Positions 10,102-18,111 of a stretch of DNA of 45,603 bases are shown in pieces; within the stretch, counting starts at the first letter, position 1; the number at the start of each line of letters is the position of its first letter. The notes beneath the pieces are model-generated. The model saw nothing but the letters and a program-made list of their open reading frames with translations. It was not told the DNA's origin and did no database searches. The DNA comes from JAAYCI01 sp031551695 (lineage in GTDB: Bacteria; Bacillota; Clostridia; Oscillospirales; Ruminococcaceae), in NCBI GenBank assembly GCA_031551695.1, contig JAVBNG010000051.1:1-45603 (forward strand), in the 5' to 3' direction. The position numbers were made by a program, and so were the translations under genes.

Positions 10102-10530
10102 TTATTTATTTGCGTCCACCAGCGCAAAGCTGAACTTGGCGCTGACGGCGGTTTGGCCGTCCACGGTGCCTTCGCCCTCGGCAAAATAAAACGGGCCGTT
10201 CTGCCGCGTGATGCGGCATGCAGTGCAAAGGGTTTCGCCGGGCTTCACCGGGCGGCGGAATTTTACTTTGTCGAGGCCGGTGAAGAAGGGTGTAAGGCCC
10301 TGCCCCATACAAGCGTCGCCCAGCAACACGCAGCAGGTCTGGGCCAAAATTTCACATAAAATGACCCCCGGCACCACCGGGTTGCCGGGGAAATGCCCCT
10401 GCATGAAATACTCGCCGCCGGTGATGGCGAGTTTGCCCAGGGCGTCGCCGTTTCCGGCAAGGGTTACCTCGTCCAGCAGCAGCATGGGCTCGCGGTGGGG
10501 CAGGATGGCTTTGATTTCTTCTTTGTTCAT
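10102..10530 (-). CDS. fabZ: 3-hydroxyacyl-ACP dehydratase
   Basis: FabZ dehydrates beta-hydroxyacyl-ACP to trans-2-enoyl-ACP in each elongation cycle. The 142-residue hot-dog protein has the LPHREPMLLLDEV opening, the catalytic His at residue 46 in GHFPGNPVVPGV and the catalytic Glu at residue 60 in CEILAQT. GGAGG sits 6 nt before the ATG. It is preceded by a 261-nt gap after accB that holds one copy of the structured operon repeat and a long hairpin, unusual for a tightly packed operon. Confidence 0.95.
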   Translation of the reverse strand: MNKEEIKAILPHREPMLLLDEVTLAGNGDALGKLAITGGEYFMQGHFPGNPVVPGVILCEILAQTCCVLLGDACMGQGLTPFFTGLDKVKFRRPVKPGETLCTACRITRQNGPFYFAEGEGTVDGQTAVSAKFSFALVDANK

Positions 10531-10560
10531 GGGGCCTCCAGTTTAAAGGGCGGATGGCGG

Positions 10561-10700
10561 GCGGGTGCGCGTAAGGATATCGCGCCCCCGGGCGGCTTCT
10601 CTTGCCCCTCCGGGGCAATTCACCGGCTCAGCCGCAAGCCCGGCGGCGTACAATGAGTAGCATTGTGCGTGGACGGGCGCGGAAGGTATCCAGTTCAACG
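10561..10700 (-). repeat. Structured intergenic repeat, copy A (before fabZ)
   Basis: About 130 nt align without large gaps to 15280-15415. The core TTCTCTTGCCCC...CAATTCACCGGCTCAGCCGCAAG is nearly identical over about 42 nt, and flanking parts are clearly related. The core contains a perfect hairpin (TTGCCCC/GGGGCAA) whose only core difference between copies falls in the loop. A second inverted pair (ACAATG/CATTGT) follows. It lies in the operon transcript 31 nt upstream of fabZ. Confidence 0.8.
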
Positions 10701-10731
10701 TCAAAAATGTTTCATTTTTGACCAGTTGAAC
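10693..10731 (-). other. Long imperfect hairpin in the accB-fabZ gap
   Basis: GTTCAAC-TCAAAAATG pairs with CATTTTTGA-GTTGAAC around a 3-nt loop with a small internal bulge, 16 bp in all. It adjoins repeat copy A but has no counterpart at copy B. No T run follows on the minus strand, so a terminator role is doubtful. It could stabilise the downstream mRNA or attenuate it. Confidence 0.6.
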
Positions 10732-10791
10732 GCATGCAAGGCTGATGGTCCGTCGCGTACCCGCCCACCATCTGCCCGGACACCCTGCCAA

Positions 10792-11262
10792 TTACACCAG
10801 CCGGAACAAACACTGGCCGTGTTCCACCAGCTCGCCGTCGGCCACGCACACTTCACTGACGGTGCCGTCCCGCGGGGCGGTGAACTCATTCATCACCTTC
10901 ATTGTTTCCACAATGCACAGGGTCTGGCCTTTTTTCACGGCCATTCCCTCGGTGACAAACGGCGCCGCGCCGGGTTCCGGCGCAAGGTATGCCACGCCCA
11001 CCAGCGGGCTTTGCAATTCTTCGCCGGGTTTTGCGGGCGTGGCAGGCCCGGCGGCCTCGGCTACAGGGAGGCCGCTTGCTTGCCCGGGGGCGGCATAGGG
11101 CGGCGTTTGGTACACCGCGGTGGGCCCGGCGCTGAAAGCGCTGGTTTCCATGGGCATTATCTTTGCCAGCGAGATCTTTTCCTCGCCCTCGCACACTTCG
11201 GCGCTGGCAAGGCCGTATTTTTCCATCAGTTGGGCCAGTTGCTCCACAGTTTCCAGGTTCAT
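10792..11262 (-). CDS. accB: Biotin carboxyl carrier protein of acetyl-CoA carboxylase
   Basis: AccB carries the biotin that shuttles the carboxyl group between AccC and AccA/AccD. The start at 11262 is set by GGAGGTG just upstream and by the MNLETVEQLAQLME opening. A longer frame upstream is the tail of fabF in another frame. The 156-residue product has an N-terminal helix pair, an Ala/Pro linker (about residues 45-82) and a biotinyl domain with ETMKVMNEF. The biotin-accepting lysine would be residue 122; the usual motif is E-A/T-M-K-M/L. It starts 17 nt after the fabF stop. Confidence 0.93.
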   Translation of the reverse strand: MNLETVEQLAQLMEKYGLASAEVCEGEEKISLAKIMPMETSAFSAGPTAVYQTPPYAAPGQASGLPVAEAAGPATPAKPGEELQSPLVGVAYLAPEPGAAPFVTEGMAVKKGQTLCIVETMKVMNEFTAPRDGTVSEVCVADGELVEHGQCLFRLV

Positions 11263-11278
11263 GCGGCACCTCCGCCGG

Positions 11279-12505
11279 TTACAGTTTTTTGAATACGAGG
11301 CACGCGTTGTGCCCGCCAAAGCCAAGGGACGTGGACACCGCCACGTTGAACGGGCGCTTTGCCGCCGTGTTCGGGGTGTAGTCGAGGTCGCAGTCCGGGT
11401 CCGGTTCGGCATAGCCCACGGTGGGCGGCGCAATGCCGGTTTCCAGCGCTTTTACGCTGGCAATGGCTTCGATGGCCCCCGCCGCGCCCAGCATATGGCC
11501 CGTCATGCTTTTGGTGCTGCTGATGGCCACCTTGCGGGCGGCTTCTTCGCCAAAGGCCTGCTTGAAGCCAAGGGTCTCGGCCTTGTCGTTCAGCGGGGTG
11601 CTGGTGCCGTGGGCGTTCACGTAGGTGTTTTCGTCGGCCGAAACGCCCGCCTCATTCATAGCGCCGGCGATGGCCGCTGTGATGCCCTTTGCCTCCGGGT
11701 GCGGCGCGGTGACGTGGTGGGCGTCGCAGGTGTTGCCATAGCCGGCCACCTCGGCGTAAATGTGCGCGCCGCGGGCCTTTGCGTGCTCATATTCCTCCAG
11801 CACCAGCACCGCCGCGCCCTCGCCCATCACAAAGCCGTCGCGGCGTTTGTCGAAGGGGACGCAGGCGGTTTTGGGGTCCGGGTTTTCGCTGAGGGCCATG
11901 CAGCCCACGAAGCCCGCGATGCCGAAGGGGCAGATGTCCGCGTCGCTTCCGCCGGCCAAAATGGCGTCGGCGTAGCCGTGCTTGATGGCGCGGAAGGCCT
12001 CGCCGATGGTGTGGCCGCCGGTGGCGCAGGCGGTGACAACGGGCAGGGTGGGGCCTTCGGCGCCGTGGCGGATGGCCACCATGCCCGCCGCCGTGTTCGA
12101 GATCATCATGGTGATGAGGTAGGGGGACAGAACGGTGCGGCCGGTGGCGAGGCGCTGGGCCTCCTTCACCATGGTTTGCAAACCGCCGATGCCGCTGCCG
12201 ATGTAGGTGCCAAGGCGCGTGGGCTCTACAGTGCCTACGATGCCGGAATCGGCTGCGGCCTCCTGGGCGGCCACCACGGCGTATTGGGTGAACAGGTCGT
12301 GGCGGCGCACGTCGGTGGGTTCAAAGGCGACGGTGGGGTCGAAATTTTTCACTTCGGCGGCCACTTTGGCTTTGAAATCGCCCGCGTCAAACACGGTGAT
12401 GGGGCCGATGCCGCTTTTTCCCGCCACAAGGGAATCCCAGGTTTCCGGGGCAGTGTTGCCCACGGGGCTTACGGCGCCAAGGCCGGTAACGACTACTCGT
12501 CTCAT
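11279..12505 (-). CDS. fabF: 3-oxoacyl-ACP synthase II
   Basis: This is the condensing enzyme for chain elongation (malonyl-ACP plus acyl-ACP). The start at 12505 follows GAGGAGGG and gives MRRVVVTGLGAVSPVG, the family N-terminus. The 408-residue thiolase-fold protein has the nucleophile Cys at residue 160 (VTACATGG), the first His in NAHGTSTPLND and the second His in KSMTGHMLGAAG. It is the only ketosynthase in this operon: no fabH (KAS III) is present in the window, so chain initiation must use a gene elsewhere or another route. Confidence 0.95.
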   Translation of the reverse strand: MRRVVVTGLGAVSPVGNTAPETWDSLVAGKSGIGPITVFDAGDFKAKVAAEVKNFDPTVAFEPTDVRRHDLFTQYAVVAAQEAAADSGIVGTVEPTRLGTYIGSGIGGLQTMVKEAQRLATGRTVLSPYLITMMISNTAAGMVAIRHGAEGPTLPVVTACATGGHTIGEAFRAIKHGYADAILAGGSDADICPFGIAGFVGCMALSENPDPKTACVPFDKRRDGFVMGEGAAVLVLEEYEHAKARGAHIYAEVAGYGNTCDAHHVTAPHPEAKGITAAIAGAMNEAGVSADENTYVNAHGTSTPLNDKAETLGFKQAFGEEAARKVAISSTKSMTGHMLGAAGAIEAIASVKALETGIAPPTVGYAEPDPDCDLDYTPNTAAKRPFNVAVSTSLGFGGHNACLVFKKL

Positions 12506-12540
12506 ACGTCCCTCCTCAAGGGGTGATGTTGGTTTGCGGT

Positions 12541-13287
12541 TTACATGCACATGCCGCCGTCCACCCGGATGGTCTCGCCGGTGATGTAGGATGCCGCGTC
12601 CGACGCCAAAAAGGCGGCGAGGGCGGCAACGTCCTCCGGTGTGCCCATGCGCTTTGCCGGGATATTTGCCAGAATGCCGTTTTTTACGTCATCGGCAAGG
12701 GTGTCTGTCATGTCGGTAACGATATAGCCGGGGGCGATGGTGTTGCAGGTGACGGCGCGGGAGGCCAGTTCCTTCGCCACGCTTTTGGTAAGGCCGGAAA
12801 GGCCCGCCTTGGCGGCGGCGTAGTTCACCTGGCCGCCGTTGCCGGAAATGCCTACCACGCTGCCGATGTTGATGATGCGCGCGCCGGGGCGGCGCATGAA
12901 ATGGCGGTACAGGTGCTTCACCATGTTGAACGCGCCCTTCAGGTTCACGTTCACCACGTCGTCGAAGTCTTCTTCTTTCATCGACAGCACCAGGCCGTCG
13001 CGCACCATGCCCGCGTTGTTCACCAAAATGTCCACCCCGCCGAAGTCCTCGATGATTTTGGCGGTGGTTTCGGCGGTTTCGGCAAAGCTGGCCACGTTGC
13101 AGCGGTAGCACCGGGCGGTGTGGCCTGTTTTTTCCACTTCGGCGGCGGTCTCTTTCGCGGCGGCTTCGCCCGCCGCGTAAATCAGCGCGATATCTGCGCC
13201 GCCGGCCGCAAGCCGCAGGGCAATGGCCCGGCCGATGCCGCGGGACGCCCCCGTGACGACGGCGGTTTTTCCTTGCAAGTCTGTCAT
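12541..13287 (-). CDS. fabG: 3-oxoacyl-ACP reductase
   Basis: FabG is the NADPH-dependent reductase of beta-ketoacyl-ACP. The start at 13287 (GAGGAAACG before ATG) gives MTDLQGKTAVVTGASRGIG, with the TGxxxGIG cofactor loop at about residues 12-19. The catalytic set is Asn115, Ser143, Tyr156 and Lys160, and the C-terminus ends IRVDGGMCM. Its 248 residues match the family. It lies between fabD and fabF, with 35 nt to fabF. Confidence 0.95.
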   Translation of the reverse strand: MTDLQGKTAVVTGASRGIGRAIALRLAAGGADIALIYAAGEAAAKETAAEVEKTGHTARCYRCNVASFAETAETTAKIIEDFGGVDILVNNAGMVRDGLVLSMKEEDFDDVVNVNLKGAFNMVKHLYRHFMRRPGARIINIGSVVGISGNGGQVNYAAAKAGLSGLTKSVAKELASRAVTCNTIAPGYIVTDMTDTLADDVKNGILANIPAKRMGTPEDVAALAAFLASDAASYITGETIRVDGGMCM

Positions 13288-13366
13288 CGTTTCCTCATCA
13301 CCCCAAAGGGGCTCTATTCCCCGCGCCGGCCGCGCGGGGGTATTTGTTTGGCTTTTGCCTGCGTTT

Positions 13367-14278
13367 TTAGCCCAGCAGGGCCAGGGTGGCAGCAAGGCTG
13401 TCCGCGTCGCTCACGTTGGCAAGTGTGGCGTCCGGCACAATGCGCTTGGCAAGGCCGGTGAGAGTTTTGCCGGGGCCAACCTCAATGAAGGTGTCGTAGC
13501 CGTCCGCCGCCATGTTTTCAATGGTGGCGCGCCAGCGCACGGGGCTTTTCATTTGGTCCGCCAGGGTGTTGTCATAGGGGTGGGCGTAGGGCGCGGCCGT
13601 AAGGTTTGCGTAAACGGAGATGCGCGGCGTGGCCATGCCGGTGTCGTGCAGGGCGGCGTGGAATTTTTCGCTGGCCGCTTCCATAAAAGGAGAGTGGAAC
13701 GCGCCGCCCACAGCCAAGGGCCGCGCCATGCCGCCCGCCGCCTTCACGGCGTCGCAAAAGGCGGGCATTTCGTCCACTTGCCCCGCCACCACCAGCTGGC
13801 CTTCGCAGTTGTAGTTCACAGGGTATACCTGTTTGAACTGTTTGCAAAGGTCTTCCACGGCGGCGTCCGGCAGTTTCATCACGGCGGCCATGCTGCCGGG
13901 GTTTTCCTCCTGCGCCGCGCGCATCAGCTGGCCGCGCAGGCACACAAGGCGAAAGGCGTCGTCGAAGGGGAAAGCGCCCGCAAAGCACAGGGCCGCCACC
14001 TCGCCCAGGGAAAAGCCCGCCACGCCGTCCGGCGTGACGCCTTTCGCGGCGAGGGCCTCGGCCGCCGCCATGTCCACGGCAAACACGCAGGGCTGGGTCA
14101 CGTCGGTTTCGGCAAGGCGCGCCGGCGTGGAGAAAAAGCAGTCGTCCTTCGTGCCGGGGCGCAGGATATCCGCGTTGCCGAACACCTTGGCCGCGGCGGT
14201 GCTGGCGGCGCGCAGGCTTTCGCCCATGCCGGGCGCCTGCGCCCCCTGGCCCGCGAACAAAAAGGCTATTTTACCCAT
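13367..14278 (-). CDS. fabD: Malonyl-CoA:ACP transacylase
   Basis: FabD loads malonyl groups from CoA onto ACP. The start at 14278 follows GAAAGGGG and yields MGKIAFLFAGQGAQAPGMG, the classic opening. The 303-residue protein has the nucleophilic Ser at residue 90 in GFSLGE and the catalytic His in AFHSPFM. Its start overlaps the end of fabK by 13 nt, implying coupled translation. Confidence 0.95.
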   Translation of the reverse strand: MGKIAFLFAGQGAQAPGMGESLRAASTAAAKVFGNADILRPGTKDDCFFSTPARLAETDVTQPCVFAVDMAAAEALAAKGVTPDGVAGFSLGEVAALCFAGAFPFDDAFRLVCLRGQLMRAAQEENPGSMAAVMKLPDAAVEDLCKQFKQVYPVNYNCEGQLVVAGQVDEMPAFCDAVKAAGGMARPLAVGGAFHSPFMEAASEKFHAALHDTGMATPRISVYANLTAAPYAHPYDNTLADQMKSPVRWRATIENMAADGYDTFIEVGPGKTLTGLAKRIVPDATLANVSDADSLAATLALLG

Positions 14279-15213
14279 TTTGCGGCCCCTTTCAGCGCGG
14301 CTTCGGCTTCTTCGCACACTTCGCGCAGGATATCGGCGGCGGGCTGCTCCCGCTTCACCATGCCCGCAACCTGCCCGGCCAAAAAGCAGCCGCCCTTTTC
14401 ATCGCCCTCTTTGGCGGCCCGGTACAAAGCGCCGCCGGCGTATTTGTCAAGGTCCGCGTCTTCAATGCTGGAATCGTACTCCATTTTGAAGTATTCGCGG
14501 CTGAACTCGTTTTTCAAACTGCGCACCGGGTGGCCCAGGCGCTTGCCGGTGGCGATGGTGTCGATGTCACGGGCGGCCAGCACCTTTTTTTTGTAATTTT
14601 CATGCACGGTGCATTCTGCCGCCACCAGAAACCGGGTGCCCATCTGCACGCCGCAGGCGCCCAGCATGAGGGCGGCGGCCAGGCCGCGGCCGTCGGCAAT
14701 GCCGCCTGCCGCCACAACAGGCACATCCACCACATCCGCCACCTGCGGCACCAGAGCCATGGTGGTGATGTCGCCGATATGCCCGCCGCTTTCGCAGCCC
14801 TCGGCGATGACGGCGGCGGCGCCGCTGCGCGCCACCATGCGCGCCATGGCGGTGCTGGCCACCACGGGCAGCACGGTGATGCCGGCCTTTGCCCAGCCCT
14901 CCATAAACTTGCCCGGGTTGCCCGCGCCGGTGGTGACGACCTTCACGCCCTCTTCCGCCACCAGGGCGGCCACTTCGGCGGCGAAGGGGCTTTGCAGCAT
15001 GATGTTCACGCCGAAGGGCTTTTGCGTGAGGGTTTTGCATTTGCGGATCTCATCCCGCAGCCAGGCGGCGTCCGCATTCATGGCGGAAATGAGCCCAAGG
15101 CCGCCGCCGTTTGAAACGGCGGCCGCAAGCGGAGCGTCGGCGATCCACGCCATGCCGCCCTGCATGATGGGATATTCCACGCCCAGCATGGCGCAAAGGG
15201 GAGAGTCGATCAT
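14266..15213 (-). CDS. fabK: Enoyl-ACP reductase II (FMN-dependent)
   Basis: FabK reduces trans-2-enoyl-ACP using FMN and NAD(P)H and is the TIM-barrel reductase typical of streptococci and many Clostridia in place of FabI. The preferred start, 15213, gives 315 residues beginning MIDSPLCAMLGVEYPIMQGGM, the family opening. An in-frame ATG at 15240 is possible, and neither has a perfect ribosome site. FMN-binding and active-site stretches include GGLGLISA, AEGCESGGHIG and VVAAGGIADGRGLAAAL. The frame stays open well upstream through the structured repeat, but that part is non-coding. Confidence 0.93.
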   Translation of the reverse strand: MIDSPLCAMLGVEYPIMQGGMAWIADAPLAAAVSNGGGLGLISAMNADAAWLRDEIRKCKTLTQKPFGVNIMLQSPFAAEVAALVAEEGVKVVTTGAGNPGKFMEGWAKAGITVLPVVASTAMARMVARSGAAAVIAEGCESGGHIGDITTMALVPQVADVVDVPVVAAGGIADGRGLAAALMLGACGVQMGTRFLVAAECTVHENYKKKVLAARDIDTIATGKRLGHPVRSLKNEFSREYFKMEYDSSIEDADLDKYAGGALYRAAKEGDEKGGCFLAGQVAGMVKREQPAADILREVCEEAEAALKGAAKWVK

Positions 15214-15279
15214 CGGGGACCACCAGCCTTCCGGTTTCATGTGCGGTTGATGCGGGGGAATAGCACGAGCGGCGGGGGA

Positions 15280-15415
15280 GCGGGCAGGCATAAGGCTATC
15301 GTACCCCCGGGTAGTTTCTCTTGCCCCTTCGGGGCAATTCACCGGCTCAGCCGCAAGGCAAACGGCATACAATTTTGCAAACATTGTGTGCCGGGTGCCG
15401 CGGAAGGTAGATGGA
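15280..15415 (-). repeat. Structured intergenic repeat, copy B (before fabK)
   Basis: This is the second copy of the operon repeat, aligned over about 130 nt to 10561-10700 with a nearly identical 42-nt core. It keeps the TTGCCCC/GGGGCAA hairpin and an ACAAT/ATTGT pair. It is transcribed with the operon and lies about 67 nt upstream of the fabK start, between acpP and fabK. Both copies have the same orientation relative to transcription. Confidence 0.8.
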
Positions 15416-15477
15416 CGTTGCGTGACCGCCCACACGCCGCGGGCCACAGATTTTGACAAGCAGTTTCGTTGCTGCAA

Positions 15478-15699
15478 TCAGCCCGCCGCGTCCAGGATTT
15501 TCAGCAAATCGCCGATGGTTTTCAGGTTCTCGTTCACTTCCACCGTCACGCCGAAACGGTCTTCACAGGCCATGGCCATGTCCACAAGGTCCAGGCTGTC
15601 CAGGTCTAGTTGGGCAAAGGTGGTTTCAGGGGTCAGGCTGCCCGGCTCTACGGGTTTGTATTCGGCAATGAGTTCTTCCAGTTTTTTCATGTTGTCCAT
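15478..15699 (-). CDS. acpP: Acyl carrier protein
   Basis: The small acidic carrier holds growing acyl chains on a 4'-phosphopantetheine arm. The 73-residue product has the DLDSLDLVDMAM motif with the modified serine at residue 35, and the usual four-helix pattern of acidic helix II residues. AGAGGAA lies upstream of the ATG at 15699. A second in-frame ATG at codon 4 is possible. It sits between the MarR-type regulator gene and fabK. A gap of 264 nt to fabK holds repeat copy B. Confidence 0.95.
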   Translation of the reverse strand: MDNMKKLEELIAEYKPVEPGSLTPETTFAQLDLDSLDLVDMAMACEDRFGVTVEVNENLKTIGDLLKILDAAG

Positions 15700-15775
15700 T
15701 GTTGTGTTCCTCTTTCTTTTGTGTGATAGTTTTTATTAGATACACGCGGCTCTGAACGGGCGATGCCCGTTCGGG

Positions 15776-16255
15776 TTACATGTATTTTTCAATATTGCGT
15801 TCCAAAAAGCTGTCCAGCTTTGCCACACCCTTGATAAGGGCGGCTTTTTCCTCGTCGGTAAGGTCCGCCGAGACGGCCCGCACCATGTTGCGGTGGAAAT
15901 ACTGGTGGGCGCGTTCGGCCCGCATGCCGTTGCGGGTGAGGGACACGCGCACCACGCGGCCGTCGTCGGGGCATTTCACCTTTTCCACAAAGCCTTTGGC
16001 CGCAAGCTTGCTTACGGCGGAGGTGGCGGTGGGCAGGCGCACGTCCAGATAGCTGGAGATTTCGCTGACGGTGGCGGCGCGGCGGGTGGTGCCGGGCACC
16101 GTTTTGCCTGCGTTTGCCACGGCCTCGAGGGTATGGATCTCGCTGATGCTGAGGGGCAGGCTGCCGGATGCCTTCAGCATCAGTTCCTCTAATTTGTCCA
16201 TGGAGTGGTAAACCCGGTTCAGGAGGTAATTCAGCATGTTTTCAAAAGAGTCCAT
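15776..16255 (-). CDS. MarR-family regulator, probable FabT-like repressor of the fab operon
   Basis: This is a 159-residue winged-helix protein. The start at 16255 follows AGTAGGAAC, and upstream in-frame sequence belongs to the preceding synthetase gene in another frame. The DNA-binding part spans about residues 50-115 (ATVSEISSYLDVRLPTATSAVSKLAAKG, then a wing with DDGRVVRVSLT); flanking helices form the dimer interface. In streptococci and relatives a MarR protein at this place (FabT) represses fab genes with acyl-ACP as corepressor. The equivalent role here is inferred from position just before acpP. A perfect palindrome at the operon promoter (18052-18066) is its likely site. Confidence 0.85.
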   Translation of the reverse strand: MDSFENMLNYLLNRVYHSMDKLEELMLKASGSLPLSISEIHTLEAVANAGKTVPGTTRRAATVSEISSYLDVRLPTATSAVSKLAAKGFVEKVKCPDDGRVVRVSLTRNGMRAERAHQYFHRNMVRAVSADLTDEEKAALIKGVAKLDSFLERNIEKYM

Positions 16256-16334
16256 GGTGTTCCTACTTTCGCGTGCGCCGCTTGGGTGCCAAACGACGGC
16301 TGGCGTTGAAGGGTTGTGGTGGCGGCTGGCGCTA

Positions 16335-17981
16335 TCATTTTGTTCCGTCTTCCCGGCGGATGGCGGCGCGCTTGATTTTGCCGGAAATGGTTTTTTGCAT
16401 TTCGTCCACAAATTCGAACAGGCGGGGGCATTTGTAGGCCGCGGCATTTTCCAGCATGAAGGTCTGCAGCTCTTTTTTCAAGGCCTCGCCGGGCGTGGTG
16501 CCCGCCTCCAGCACCACGGTGGCTTTTATCACTTCGCCGCGCAGCGGGTCTTTCACGCCGGTGACGGCGCATTCCCGCACGGCCGGGTGGGTGGCCAGCA
16601 CGCTTTCCACTTCATAGGGCCCCACGCGGTAGCCGGAGGTTTTGATGATGTCGTCCGCCCGGCCGATGAACCAGATATAGCCGTCCCCGTCGATGGAGGC
16701 GCGGTCGCCCGTGTGGTAAACGCCGCCCGGCCAGGCGGCGGCGGTGATGGTTTCGTCGTGGCTGTAGCCGCGGAAAATGCCGGGGTACTGGCCGGGAACA
16801 GCCTTGACGCAGATTTCGCCCTCGCCGTTTTGCACTTCGTCGCCGTTTTGGTCCAGCAGCATCACCGGGTAGGCCGGCGTGGCGCGGCCGATGGAACCGG
16901 GCTTTGCCGCGATGAACGGCGGCGTAAAGGCGATGGGGCCCACCTCGGTTTGGCCGTAGCCTTCGCGGATGGAATGGCCCGTCATTTCCTTGAAGCGGCT
17001 GAACACCTCGGCGCTGAGGGCTTCGCCCGCCGTGGTGAAGTGCTCCAGGTGGGAAAGGTCGTAGGCGGCAAGCTTCATTTTCACGAACAGGCGGTACACC
17101 GTGGGCGGCGCGCAAAAGGATGTGACCTTGTGGCGCTCCATCACCTTCAGCATGTCGCCGGCGTTGAAATGGTCGTGGTCATAAACAAAGATGGCGGCCT
17201 CGCACAGCCATTGGCCGAAGATTTTGCCCCAGGCGGCCTTGGCCCAGCCGGTGTCCGCAATGGTGAAGTGCAGGCTGCCGGGATGCAGGGCGTGCCAGTA
17301 GCGGGCGGTGGTGATGTGGCCAAGGGGGTAGGTGAAATCGTGTGCCACCATTTTGGGCAGGCCGGTGGTGCCGGAGGTGAAGTACATCATCATGGTGTCG
17401 GCGTTTTCGCTTACTCGCCGAATCTTTCCGCCGGTTTTGTGGGCGGCCATGCCCTCGTCGAAAGAGAGCCAGCCCTCCGGCACCGCGCCAAGGCAGATGC
17501 GGTGCAGCAGGGTGGGGGATTCCGCCACGGCGCCGTTTACGGCGGTGTGCAGGGCATCGTCCTCTGTGGTGACAATGGCTTTGATATCCGCCGCGTTGTT
17601 GCGGTAAACGATATCTTGCTCCGTGAGCATATGAGTGGCGGGAATGGCCACGGCACCCAGCTTCATCAGGCCAAGAACGGCGAACCAGTACTGGGCGCGG
17701 CGCTTTAAAATAAGCATAACGGCGTCACCCCTGCCAATGCCAAGTGAGGCGAAATAGCGGGCGGCGGCGCTTGCGTATTCGGACATTTGGGCAAAGGTGT
17801 AGGTGGCGCTCATCCCGGCCTCGTTGCACCACACCATGGCGGTGGCGGCGGGCTTTGTGGCGGCCAGCTCGTCCACACAGTCGAAAGCGAAGTTAAAATT
17901 TTCGGGCACGTTCACGCGGTAATTCGCGGCAAAGTCGTCGTAATCGTTGAAGTCGGCCCGGGCGTAGCGTTCCATCAGCAT
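16335..17981 (-). CDS. Acyl-CoA synthetase of the medium-chain/acetyl-CoA synthetase-like family
   Basis: This ANL-superfamily enzyme activates a carboxylate with ATP to an acyl-adenylate and then transfers it to CoA. Its 548 residues contain the phosphate loop YFTSGTTGLPKMV, GYGQTE, YHTGDRASIDGDGY, the hinge region GRADDIIKTSGYRVGPYEVE and the C-terminal catalytic lysine in KTISGKIKR. These match medium-chain acyl-CoA synthetases. GGAGG lies 7 nt before the ATG at 17981. It is the first gene after the operon promoter, in the neighbourhood where Clostridia and Lactobacillales usually carry fabH. Substrate cannot be read from sequence; a role in feeding exogenous or recycled acids into lipid synthesis is inference. 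Confidence 0.88.
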   Translation of the reverse strand: MLMERYARADFNDYDDFAANYRVNVPENFNFAFDCVDELAATKPAATAMVWCNEAGMSATYTFAQMSEYASAAARYFASLGIGRGDAVMLILKRRAQYWFAVLGLMKLGAVAIPATHMLTEQDIVYRNNAADIKAIVTTEDDALHTAVNGAVAESPTLLHRICLGAVPEGWLSFDEGMAAHKTGGKIRRVSENADTMMMYFTSGTTGLPKMVAHDFTYPLGHITTARYWHALHPGSLHFTIADTGWAKAAWGKIFGQWLCEAAIFVYDHDHFNAGDMLKVMERHKVTSFCAPPTVYRLFVKMKLAAYDLSHLEHFTTAGEALSAEVFSRFKEMTGHSIREGYGQTEVGPIAFTPPFIAAKPGSIGRATPAYPVMLLDQNGDEVQNGEGEICVKAVPGQYPGIFRGYSHDETITAAAWPGGVYHTGDRASIDGDGYIWFIGRADDIIKTSGYRVGPYEVESVLATHPAVRECAVTGVKDPLRGEVIKATVVLEAGTTPGEALKKELQTFMLENAAAYKCPRLFEFVDEMQKTISGKIKRAAIRREDGTK

Positions 17982-18051
17982 GGGGAAACCTCCGCGGCGC
18001 TGCGGAAAGGAAAAGCGCCGGAAAAAATGGGGGATACGGAAAAATAATGAT

Positions 18052-18066
18052 TAGTTAGACTAACTA
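18052..18066 (-). promoter_or_regulatory. Palindromic operator candidate for the MarR/FabT-like regulator
   Basis: TAGTTAG-A-CTAACTA is a perfect 15-bp palindrome about 16 nt downstream of the -10 element, just after the predicted transcription start of the fatty-acid operon. Size and symmetry fit a MarR dimer. I found no second copy at other promoters in the window. Confidence 0.6.
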
Positions 18067-18081
18067 TTTATTTTCCTGCAA

Positions 18082-18111
18082 AGTATAGCATACGGTGTTA
18101 GCCTTTTGCAA
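18082..18111 (-). promoter_or_regulatory. Promoter of the fatty-acid operon
   Basis: On the minus strand: -35 TTGCAA (18106-18111), 18-nt spacer, -10 TATACT (18082-18087) with an extended TG just upstream. Transcription should begin near 18075, about 95 nt before the acyl-CoA synthetase start. No other strong promoter was seen inside the gene set to accA. Confidence 0.75.

Noticed and set aside
10543..10791. Small open frame in the accB-fabZ gap whose peptide resembles the upstream extension of fabK
   Set aside because: The peptide similarity (LAAEPVNCP-type) comes from the shared structured DNA repeat. It has no ribosome site, and hairpins explain the conservation better than protein.
11120..12526. 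468-codon plus-strand frame opposite fabF and accB
   Set aside because: Antisense to fabF with all catalytic residues intact; no independent evidence.
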